Assembly: GCA_027624675.1 (NCBI GenBank)
Contig: JAQBTZ010000023.1
Coordinates: 1 to 7,866 of the forward strand
DNA length: 7,866 nucleotides
Reading direction: 5' to 3'
Source: a bacterium
GTDB taxonomy: Bacteria; Patescibacteriota; WWE3; 2-01-FULL-39-13; JAQBTZ01
Shown: positions 1-5,706 of the stretch, one piece after another
How positions within the stretch are numbered: the stretch's first letter is position 1
Layout: each line of letters starts with the position of its first letter
The notes under the pieces: model-generated
Databases searched by the model: none
The model's input: the letters and a program-made list of their open reading frames with translations, nothing else
What the model was told of the DNA's origin: nothing
Position numbers and translations under genes: made by a program

Positions 1-1698
1 GTTGATATACAAATTAATGCCTCTGATAATGATTCTGGGGTTGCTAAAATTAGCTATACTCTTGATAGTAATCCTCAGGTTGATAAAGATATACAAGCTA
101 GTCCAAACTTAATTGATAACCCATCTTTCGAAGAGCATCATAATTATATCCCCTACTACTGGGATAGACCTCAGTACTCATCTCAAATTTATACCTCTCC
201 AAACTATAGTGTAGTTGGATTATATTCTTTAAGGTTTAACTCAAATACTAGCCCAACAAATTTTATGACAAATGAGAGTTATTATATTACTGCAGGTTCA
301 TTTGAGACATATTTTTTCTCTGTCTGGCTTAAAACAAACCTTAAAGGTTTTGGAGCAAATTATGAAATTATGGCTAAGACAGATACAGGTAATAAGTTAA
401 TATTTAGATCTCAAAGTTACACTAATTTTACAAACTTTACATTTTTAAATAAATCTTTTACTACACCAAGTGGAACTACAGCTTTATATATTAATTTATT
501 TAGTTTGGGAACAGGAGATAGTTATTTTGATAGTTTATACCTAGGAAAGATTACTGCAGAATCTTCTGTTAATTTTAATATATCGGAACAGGGGAAACAT
601 ACACTGATTTATTATGCAACTGATCAGGCTGACAACGTTGGTGACAATAATCAAGAATTGTTTAATATTGATATCGCTCCCCCCTCAAACTGGCAAAACT
701 TTAATTATACAGAGCAAGGCAATAGCCATACATTAGTATTAACAATTGATGTATCAGACTCTATCTCAGGTTTAAATCTAACTAATGCTTTTTTTCAATA
801 CTATATTGAGGGTGTGGGGTGGGGAATATATGAGGATTTAACTCAGTGTAGTAGCAGTTTTTTATTAAATCAATGGGCAGTTCCAACTGTAAGTTATGTT
901 GTCAACCCAACAAAAGCAAAGATAACAACTCCAAAAATTGATTTTTGTAACTCTAATTGGGCACAAGACAAAAAGATACGTTTTAAGATTATGGACATTG
1001 CAGGTAATGAATCTATTAATCCAGAATATGCTCTTAATTCTCCTTGGATATATACTTCTAAGTTTGATGTTGGTTCTAATAATGCAATATCTTTTACTGC
1101 TGTTTCACAAGCTGATGGGGTGGTTGAAGCAAATGGTGATATTATAAACCTAGAAACAACAAGTGGAATTACACTTAAAGATTATGTAAATAGTACAGAA
1201 ATAAGTGCCCTAAGTTTAATCAGTCAAACTGATTTTATTACATTACCCGAAAACAAACTTCCAACTGAAAATGGAAGGTATAGGTTTGTTGGCAATATGA
1301 CTTTGGATAATAAATCTATTAATAATTATGATAAAAATACTATCTGTTCAGTTGTTGCAATTGACGGGTCATTAACTATTTCTAAGGATTATTCATTAAA
1401 AGATTCTAGCAGTTGTCTGATATTTTTAATTATAGGAAACGTAACTTTAGCACAAAATGTTAATAATATCGAAGGGTTTTTTATTGTTGATGGAACGTTT
1501 AATACTGGGTCGTCAAATAAAAGTTTAACTGTAAAGGGGGGGGTTGTTGCAAATAATATTACTCTTTCTCGAAGTCTGTCTGGTAAGGAAAATTTGACTG
1601 ATCCTTCGGAATATTTTGATTATGATCTTAATTTACTTTTCAATGCAGCTGAGTTACTATCAACTAGTAGAAATAGTACTTTCTGGTTAGAACTCTAA
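1..1698 (+). CDS. Large surface protein with Ig-like, CBM4/9-like and bactofilin-like segments (5' end outside window)
   Basis: The frame is open from base 1 to the TAA at 1696-1698 (565 residues seen). The first in-window ATG, at 265, lies inside a domain, so the true start is upstream. Residues 1-25 (SDNDSGVAKISYTLD) and 189-228 (SEQGKHTLIYYATDQADNVG, then IDIAPP) look like the two halves of an OmpL47-type Ig-like domain. Between them, residues 37-185 begin LIDNPSFE and end in DSLYLGKI, resembling a CBM4/9-like jelly-roll. A second Ig-like region spans about 229-350 (IDVSDSISGL, then DIAGNES). The C-terminal 200 residues have short beta repeats (GNVTLAQNVNNIEGFFIVDG, LTVKGGVVANN) like the bactofilin-like ends of CPR surface proteins encoded next to pilus genes. 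Two close Cys pairs could form disulfides. The likely role is an exported, pilus-associated or adhesive protein. Position upstream of pilM supports a pilus link; the ligand is unknown. Confidence 0.8.
   Translation, partial: VDIQINASDNDSGVAKISYTLDSNPQVDKDIQASPNLIDNPSFEEHHNYIPYYWDRPQYSSQIYTSPNYSVVGLYSLRFNSNTSPTNFMTNESYYITAGSFETYFFSVWLKTNLKGFGANYEIMAKTDTGNKLIFRSQSYTNFTNFTFLNKSFTTPSGTTALYINLFSLGTGDSYFDSLYLGKITAESSVNFNISEQGKHTLIYYATDQADNVGDNNQELFNIDIAPPSNWQNFNYTEQGNSHTLVLTIDVSDSISGLNLTNAFFQYYIEGVGWGIYEDLTQCSSSFLLNQWAVPTVSYVVNPTKAKITTPKIDFCNSNWAQDKKIRFKIMDIAGNESINPEYALNSPWIYTSKFDVGSNNAISFTAVSQADGVVEANGDIINLETTSGITLKDYVNSTEISALSLISQTDFITLPENKLPTENGRYRFVGNMTLDNKSINNYDKNTICSVVAIDGSLTISKDYSLKDSSSCLIFLIIGNVTLAQNVNNIEGFFIVDGTFNTGSSNKSLTVKGGVVANNITLSRSLSGKENLTDPSEYFDYDLNLLFNAAELLSTSRNSTFWLEL
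1536..1543 (+). repeat. Homopolymeric G8 tract inside the surface-protein gene
   Basis: Eight consecutive G bases span codons 512-515 (Lys-Gly-Gly-Val) of the surface protein, in otherwise AT-rich DNA. The frame is intact as given. Loss or gain of one G would alter the last ~50 residues. Such tracts can drive slipped-strand phase variation in surface genes of other bacteria; here that is only a possibility. Confidence 0.6.
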
Positions 1699-1749
1699 TT
1701 ACTGCTAAATCCTTTTTACATTGGTAATTGAGTTTGTGAATTTTTAATT

Positions 1750-2769
1750 ATGCAAAGAATATTGGGGCTAGATATAGGCTCAAAAACAATAAAGATAGTA
1801 GAGCTTGAGAAAAATGATAAGGCAAAACCAATCCTTGTAAATTACAAGGTTGTTGATGTTGGAAATATCGATACGATATCATCTGATGAGGTAGAGATTA
1901 CAAAACTTTCAAGATTAATTACAGAGATAGTTTCAGAGTCTAAGTTTGAGACTAAAGATGTAAACATTGCGTTACCTGAGTATGCAGTTTTTTCAAGAGT
2001 GATTAAGATTCCCAAACTTAAAGAGAAAGAGCTTGCAAGTGCTATTAAATTTGAGGCAGAACAATATATTCCACTTTCTATGGATGATGTTAATTTTGAT
2101 TACTCTGTAGTTGCAGAGACAGAAAAGGAGATGGAAGTTATGATTGTAGCAGCATCAAAGGCAGAGGTAAATAGATATATCAAGATAGTTTCGGGTGCAG
2201 GTTTAATAATTAATGAGATAGAGCCTGAGGGGTTTTCGGTTGTAAGAGCAGTTATTCAAGATCAAGATATTGCTATTCCAACAATGATAGTTAAGATTGG
2301 TAATACTACTACTGATATTACTATTACACTTGGCGGAAGCATTAGGTTTACAAGGACAATAACAACGGCAGGAAAAGCAATGACAAGGTCGTTAGAACAA
2401 CAGCTTAACTTTTCTGAGATTCAGGCAGAAGAGTACAAAAGAAATTATGGTTTAAATGAAATTGAGCTTGAGGGAAAAGTTGCTAAAGCTATTTTACCAA
2501 TGTTTGGGGTTATTACATCTGAGATAAAACGAGCAATTGCATATTATAAATCTAAACATTCAATTGGTGTTAAGCGAATTATCTTGGTTGGTGGAAGTGT
2601 AAAAATGCCATCTTTATTAATTAACCTTGCATTAAGTGTAGATGTAGAGGTTGTTTTAGGCAATCCATGGCTAAAGATTGACTACAGTGTAAATATCGCA
2701 GATAATAATAAAGATGACTTAGGAGTCGAAATTGCAACCGCAATTGGAGTATCTTTAAAAGATCAATAG
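1750..2769 (+). CDS. pilM: Type IV pilus assembly protein PilM, actin-like ATPase fold
   Basis: This 339-residue protein is of normal PilM length. The N-terminal phosphate-binding motif LGLDIGSKTIKIVEL is at residues 5-19. The PilM hallmark KFEAEQYIPLSMDDV is at 100-114, and an adenosine-type loop ILVGGSVKMP begins at 278. PilM is a cytoplasmic FtsA/actin-like protein that binds the short N-terminal tail of PilN and links the pilus motor to the inner-membrane alignment complex. The start ATG follows a 51-bp gap after the surface protein; no Shine-Dalgarno sequence is visible. The stop TAG is 2 bp before the pilN ATG, so the genes are probably co-transcribed and translationally coupled. Nothing in the sequence suggests it is defective. 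Confidence 0.95.
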   Translation: MQRILGLDIGSKTIKIVELEKNDKAKPILVNYKVVDVGNIDTISSDEVEITKLSRLITEIVSESKFETKDVNIALPEYAVFSRVIKIPKLKEKELASAIKFEAEQYIPLSMDDVNFDYSVVAETEKEMEVMIVAASKAEVNRYIKIVSGAGLIINEIEPEGFSVVRAVIQDQDIAIPTMIVKIGNTTTDITITLGGSIRFTRTITTAGKAMTRSLEQQLNFSEIQAEEYKRNYGLNEIELEGKVAKAILPMFGVITSEIKRAIAYYKSKHSIGVKRIILVGGSVKMPSLLINLALSVDVEVVLGNPWLKIDYSVNIADNNKDDLGVEIATAIGVSLKDQ

Positions 2770-2771
2770 TT

Positions 2772-2915
2772 ATGCCCAAAACTAATATAAATCTAGTACC
2801 TAGAGAATTAATTCAAGAAAAGAAGTTTAAATCTACAAGGAAAAATTTTCTATATATTGGACTTGGATTAGTCTTGTTAAGTATTCTTTACTTATTTCTC
2901 AAAAATCATATATAA
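2772..2915 (+). CDS. pilN: PilN N-terminal fragment: PilM-binding tail plus membrane helix
   Basis: This is the 47-codon product read from the pilN start if the frameshift is real. It contains NINLVPRE, a basic stretch (KKFKSTRKN) and a hydrophobic helix (FLYIGLGLVLLSILYLFL), ending KNHI. It could in principle still bind PilM and insert in the membrane, but it lacks the periplasmic PilO-binding part. It is listed separately so that the reading frame is clear; it is probably one gene with the downstream fragment. Confidence 0.5.
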   Translation: MPKTNINLVPRELIQEKKFKSTRKNFLYIGLGLVLLSILYLFLKNHI

Positions 2916-2941
2916 AAGGCTTAGACGAAGATAAAGACAAA

Positions 2942-3394
2942 TTGGTTGCTGATATTGTTGCCTTAAAAACTACTGAAGAGCAGATTTTGGTATTAGGAAT
3001 TAGAGCTGAGCTAATTGGTAATGTTATGTCTAAAAGATCAAATTACTCTAATTTATTAGAAGAGCTAAAACAGGTAGTTCCAACACAGGTAGATGTTTCA
3101 AGTTTAAGTGTAGAGGGTGAAACAATTAGGTTGCAAGGGAAAGCAAATAATTACAACGAACTTACTAAATTTACAAGATCACTTAAACAGAAAGAAAAAA
3201 ATAAGGTTTTTGTTGACGCAGAAATAAGCAATATATCGTTAAATGGAGAAGATGGAACAGTAACTTATAATATAAATGCATATATCAGTGCACAAGGTCT
3301 TATAAATCCTGCATTTATTATGCCAATTAAGGCACCATCTGCTACGGAAACACCTAGTACAGATTTACCAACAGATATAAATGGAACTAACTAA
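2942..3394 (+). CDS. pilN: PilN C-terminal fragment: coiled coil and ferredoxin-like domain
   Basis: This is the downstream reading frame of pilN, open from 2831. A TTG at 2942 is only a nominal start and no ribosome binding site precedes it. The sequence gives a coiled-coil-like stretch (about residues 1-50, LKTTEEQILVLGIRAELI), then a PilN domain with LLEELKQVVPTQVDVSSLSV and a beta segment VTYNINAYISAQG. A Pro/Thr-rich tail ends the protein and overlaps the pilO start. It has no membrane anchor of its own. Confidence 0.5.
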   Translation: MVADIVALKTTEEQILVLGIRAELIGNVMSKRSNYSNLLEELKQVVPTQVDVSSLSVEGETIRLQGKANNYNELTKFTRSLKQKEKNKVFVDAEISNISLNGEDGTVTYNINAYISAQGLINPAFIMPIKAPSATETPSTDLPTDINGTN

Positions 3395-4220
3395 TAAAGA
3401 CATTCTAAATAATCAACAGGCAATACCTGATAAAGACCAACCTATTGTTGACAAAGATATAAAAAAGGAAAATGTTGATTTTGTTGATATCAATAAAAAA
3501 GGGTTTGATTTTGAAAAGGCCAAATTTGTTCTATTTCCTTTTATCTTATTGGTGATAGGTATTTCAGTAATTGGTTTTGTAACTTACCCTAAGATACAAG
3601 AATATTATGCTAATTTAACTGTTATAGAAACAAAAGAGGCAGATGTTACAAAATTATCAGATAAATTAAAGGTTCTACAACAGTTTTCGACAGTTGGAAA
3701 TGTATTAGAGGAAAATTCTGCAGTACTAACTAAAGCTATACCTAACGAACAAACTGTTCCACAGTTTATGACATTGGTTCAGACTATATCTAAAAATTCT
3801 GGTGTAGAGTTAAAATCATTAACATATAGTGGTACAGCTCCAACTAGTGAAAAAAGCTCGCTCTCAACAACGGGGCTTTCTGAGATTGAGTTAGTGTATA
3901 TACAAGGCTCTGCAGTTGGTGATTATAATAGTATAAAAACATTTACTCGAAATTTAGAGTCATCCATGCGAATTATGAACATTGATAATGTAAGATTGAC
4001 TAGTGATGGCTCGGCTGAGCAATCAAAGGTAAATCTGTCTTTTGCAATCACTGCATATTCTGCAATTATTAAGGCTCAAGCTGTTGCCGAACAGCCATTA
4101 AATTTCAATCTTACAGATGGAAACTTTAGTAAGGTCTTAGACTTTCTAAAATCTCAGAATGATTATAATGTTGATGTTGCTGATGTTGGTATAGGTAAAG
4201 TTGATCCGTTTGCTAATTAG
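3381..4220 (+). CDS. pilO: Type IV pilus assembly protein PilO
   Basis: The 279-residue product has a polar 48-residue cytoplasmic tail, one membrane helix at about 49-69 (FVLFPFILLVIGISVIGFV), a coiled-coil-like stretch at about 75-115, and then the PilO-type ferredoxin-like region (PNEQTVPQFMTLVQTISKNS, later YNSIKTFTRNLESSMRIMNI). The C-terminus GIGKVDPFAN resembles the G-x-x-DPF tail of pilus alignment proteins. PilO dimerises with PilN on the outer side of the membrane. The ATG lies inside the last codons of pilN (14-bp overlap), as expected for translational coupling. The 3' end overlaps the opposing trmD by 8 bp, with no terminator. Identification rests on domain layout and position more than on sequence motifs. 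Confidence 0.88.
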   Translation: MELTNKDILNNQQAIPDKDQPIVDKDIKKENVDFVDINKKGFDFEKAKFVLFPFILLVIGISVIGFVTYPKIQEYYANLTVIETKEADVTKLSDKLKVLQQFSTVGNVLEENSAVLTKAIPNEQTVPQFMTLVQTISKNSGVELKSLTYSGTAPTSEKSSLSTTGLSEIELVYIQGSAVGDYNSIKTFTRNLESSMRIMNIDNVRLTSDGSAEQSKVNLSFAITAYSAIIKAQAVAEQPLNFNLTDGNFSKVLDFLKSQNDYNVDVADVGIGKVDPFAN

Positions 4221-4869
4221 TATATTTAATTTTGTTAGTCTCTTTCCATTTAAGTATTTCTTGGTGATTACCAGAAATCAAAACCTTAGGTACTGATATT
4301 TCTTCAACAATTTCAGGTTTAGTATATTGAGGGTATTCGATATATTTGCCATTTATGTATGATTCGTTTTCAAGTACATTATCTTTTTCAAAAAAACCTT
4401 TTACCATTCTACTGGTAGTATCTACTATCACCATACTTGCTAGTTCTCCACCGGTTAAAACATATTCACCAATAGATATTGTTTCATCAACAACTGTTTG
4501 TTTGACTCGTTCATCTACCCCTTCATATCGTCCACAAATTAATATAATTTGATCAAAGTTTTGTTCAAATTTTTTTGCTTTTTCTTGGTTAAAAAAATTG
4601 GTGCTGGGAGAAAGTAAAATTACATGGCATTTTTTATTAGGTAACTGTATAGATTTAACTGCATTAATAATTGGTTGTGCCATTAATATCATTCCAACTC
4701 CTCCACCATAACTAGTATCATCTACTTTGTTATGTTTTTCATCTGTATAGTCTCGTAGATTGTGGATGTTTATTGTGATTACTTGCTTATTTATCGCATG
4801 TTTAATAACAGAAGTGGTTTTAAAGGTATCAAATAATTCTGGAAATATAGTAATAATATCAAACTGCAT
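4213..4869 (-). CDS. trmD: tRNA (guanine-N1)-methyltransferase TrmD, short C-terminus
   Basis: TrmD methylates N1 of G37 in tRNAs with S-adenosylmethionine and prevents +1 frameshifting. It is a trefoil-knot (SPOUT) dimer. Family motifs are clear: FDIITIFPELFD (3-14), VDDTSYGGGVGM (49-60), LSPST (86-90), GRYEGVDERV (113-122), SIGEYVLTGGEL (132-143), EYPQYTKPE (178-186) and LISGNHQEILKWK (197-209). Without gaps it lines up with E. coli TrmD from the SIGEYVL motif to residue 171, which places Glu169 where the catalytic Asp169 lies. At 218 residues it stops soon after the GNH motif and lacks about 30 C-terminal residues of the E. coli protein. It lies 2 bp downstream of khpA and converges on pilO. 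Upstream AAAGAGAG is at best a weak ribosome binding site. Confidence 0.95.
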   Translation of the reverse strand: MQFDIITIFPELFDTFKTTSVIKHAINKQVITINIHNLRDYTDEKHNKVDDTSYGGGVGMILMAQPIINAVKSIQLPNKKCHVILLSPSTNFFNQEKAKKFEQNFDQIILICGRYEGVDERVKQTVVDETISIGEYVLTGGELASMVIVDTTSRMVKGFFEKDNVLENESYINGKYIEYPQYTKPEIVEEISVPKVLISGNHQEILKWKETNKIKYTN

Positions 4870-4871
4870 GA

Positions 4872-5111
4872 TTAACTCTCTTTAATCTGGATATCAACAA
4901 AGGTATTATCTTTAATTGATTTTGCTTTTGCAATATTTCTAATTGAGTTTATTGTTTTTCCCATTTTACCAATAATAATACCCATGTCTTCTTTTGCAAC
5001 CTTTATTAATATTGTTTTACTATTGGTTGGTGACTGATCTGTTTCACTAACATTTACACTTTCTTTATTATTTACAATATTTGAAACTATAAATGAAATT
5101 AATTCTTTCAT
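4872..5111 (-). CDS. khpA: KH-domain RNA-binding protein KhpA
   Basis: The 79-residue protein matches the size of KhpA (YlqC family). A single KH fold covers about residues 33-77, with the RNA-binding GxxG loop as GKMG at 48-51 in the sequence GIIIGKMGKTINSIRNIAKA. The KhpA family binds RNA, often with KhpB, and influences cell division or ribosome-related processes in Firmicutes; the role here is inferred. The position between rpsP and trmD is the classic one (rpsP-khpA-rimM-trmD), but rimM is absent. The gap to rpsP is 19 bp and to trmD 2 bp. The N-terminal 30 residues are Ser/Asn-rich and less typical. Confidence 0.93.
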   Translation of the reverse strand: MKELISFIVSNIVNNKESVNVSETDQSPTNSKTILIKVAKEDMGIIIGKMGKTINSIRNIAKAKSIKDNTFVDIQIKES

Positions 5112-5130
5112 ACTATCTTTTTTCTTTATT

Positions 5131-5493
5131 TTACTCTGTTACTTCAGTTTTTTCTTCTGCAACCACTGGAGTTTCTTCTGCAACTTTTTCTTTTTCATCA
5201 ACTACTTCTTCAGATTTCTTTGCTACTTCTTCTTTTTTGTTTGGTTCGTATTTTACGTATTTGTATGTTCCATCTATCAATTCTTGGACTGAATCGCTAA
5301 CTTGAGCACCATTTTTTACCCATTCATTTACCTTGTCTTTATCAATCTGAAATTCTGCAGGATTTTTTGAAGGGTTAAAAAATCCTAATATCTCAATATA
5401 TTGTCCATCACGCTTTGTGGTATGTTCAATTGCTACTATTCTATAGCTCGGAAGATTTTTCCTGCCTGTTCTTGTAAGTCTTATTTTTACCAT
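5131..5493 (-). CDS. rpsP: 30S ribosomal protein S16 with charged C-terminal tail
   Basis: Residues 1-82 form a standard S16: VKIRLTRTGRKNLPSYRIV at 2-20, GFFNPSKNP at 37-45 and NGAQVSDSV at 61-69. S16 binds 16S rRNA early in 30S assembly. Residues 86-120 form a Glu/Lys/Val-rich low-complexity tail (KKEEVAKKSEEVVDEKEK, then AEETPVVAEEKTEVTE). The tail is absent from short S16 proteins such as that of E. coli but is seen in some other bacteria. A candidate promoter lies just upstream (5529-5557), so rpsP-khpA-trmD could be transcribed separately from the rnc side. No Shine-Dalgarno sequence precedes the ATG. Confidence 0.97.
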   Translation of the reverse strand: MVKIRLTRTGRKNLPSYRIVAIEHTTKRDGQYIEILGFFNPSKNPAEFQIDKDKVNEWVKNGAQVSDSVQELIDGTYKYVKYEPNKKEEVAKKSEEVVDEKEKVAEETPVVAEEKTEVTE

Positions 5494-5528
5494 AAGTTTC
5501 TACTAAATTACTACACGAAACGAAAGTG

Positions 5529-5557
5529 ATTTTAACCTAATATAGCCATTTTTACAA
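5529..5557 (-). promoter_or_regulatory. Candidate sigma70-type promoter for rpsP-khpA-trmD
   Basis: Reading the minus strand, TTGTAA (5557-5552, 4 of 6 to the -35 consensus) and TAAAAT (5534-5529, 5 of 6 to the -10 consensus) are exactly 17 bp apart. Transcription would begin near 5522, giving a leader of about 28 nt before the rpsP ATG. AT-rich DNA produces such matches by chance, but placement in the only long spacer of the block supports it. Confidence 0.4.
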
Positions 5558-5568
5558 GAGTTTGTGTT

Positions 5569-5686
5569 CGTCCCAGTGCCGATATTGTTATTGCCTTCTG
5601 GCAACGTCCTAACCAACATTGCCTCCAAATGTCTCTAATCCCTTGTCCCCTTCCCGCAAAGCGTTGGCAACTTCGGCATCGGGACG
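5569..5686. other. GC-rich inverted-repeat element: candidate structured RNA, processing site or MITE-like repeat
   Basis: These 118 bp have about 53% GC by hand count, against roughly 30% around them. They lie in the only long spacer (5494-5706) of a block with 0-52 bp gaps. The ends are inverted repeats: CGTCCC-AG-TGCCGA at 5569-5582 pairs with TCGGCA-TC-GGGACG at 5673-5686 (12 of 14 positions). Inside, ATTGCC occurs at 5590 and 5618 and GGCAAC at 5600 and 5666, allowing alternative helices, including a hairpin with a TTCT loop at 5590-5605. CCAAC (5613-5617) can pair with GTTGG (5663-5667). It lacks recognisable SRP, RNase P, tmRNA, tRNA or common riboswitch motifs. On the rnc-rpsP transcript it would form an imperfect duplex that RNase III might cut. 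The strand of action is unknown. Confidence 0.55.
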
Positions 5687-5706
5687 TGTAGTTTAGTTGT
5701 TATTAT

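Larger units (their letters stand above)
2772..3394 (+). pseudogene. pilN: pilN interrupted by a -1 frameshift (or assembly error)
   Basis: PilN is the bitopic partner of PilM and PilO in the pilus alignment complex. The ATG at 2772 starts a frame encoding the PilM-binding motif NINLVPRE (residues 5-12) and a membrane helix (about 26-43), then hits TAA at 2913-2915. The rest of PilN (SYIKGLDEDKDKL, a coiled coil, then a ferredoxin-like domain) continues in the -1 frame to TAA at 3392-3394. The alternative frame is open from 2831, but the good membrane helix is only in the first frame, so the break lies near 2895-2912. Adding one A to the A5 run at 2901-2905 gives ...LYLFLKKSYIKGLDEDK and a normal product of about 207 residues. 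The gene overlaps pilO by 14 bp. An assembly or sequencing error is the simplest explanation; a true mutation or recoding is possible. Confidence 0.85.

Noticed and set aside
938..1147. Small overlapping ORFs inside the surface gene, trmD, rpsP, rnc and acpP genes on other frames
   Set aside because: They have no family features, no ribosome binding sites and lie wholly inside well-supported genes on other frames.
265..1698. Complete 477-residue protein starting at ATG 265
   Set aside because: The same frame is open to base 1 and encodes the CBM4/9-like start LIDNPSFE before this ATG, so the gene begins outside the window.
2942..3394. A separate small gene starting at TTG 2942
   Set aside because: The sequence directly continues PilN, its frame is open upstream to 2831 with coiled-coil sequence before the TTG, and no ribosome binding site precedes it. 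A frameshifted pilN explains both parts.
5569..5686. SRP RNA, RNase P RNA, tmRNA or a common riboswitch
   Set aside because: I looked for the SRP GGAA/AGCAG loop, the RNase P GAGGAAAGTCC and ACAGAAA boxes, the tmRNA tRNA-like ends and TPP, FMN, cobalamin and c-di-GMP consensus stretches on both strands and found none.
5533..5690. Plus-strand open frame through the GC-rich element
   Set aside because: A frame of about 50 codons has no stop until TAG at 5688-5690, but there is no convincing start site and no recognisable family. Lower stop frequency in GC-rich DNA explains it.
5503..5690. Diversity-generating retroelement template repeat, suggested by Asn-rich codons (GNNN, TNTNS)
   Set aside because: No reverse transcriptase, accessory gene or matching variable repeat is present in the window, and the A density is low for a template repeat.
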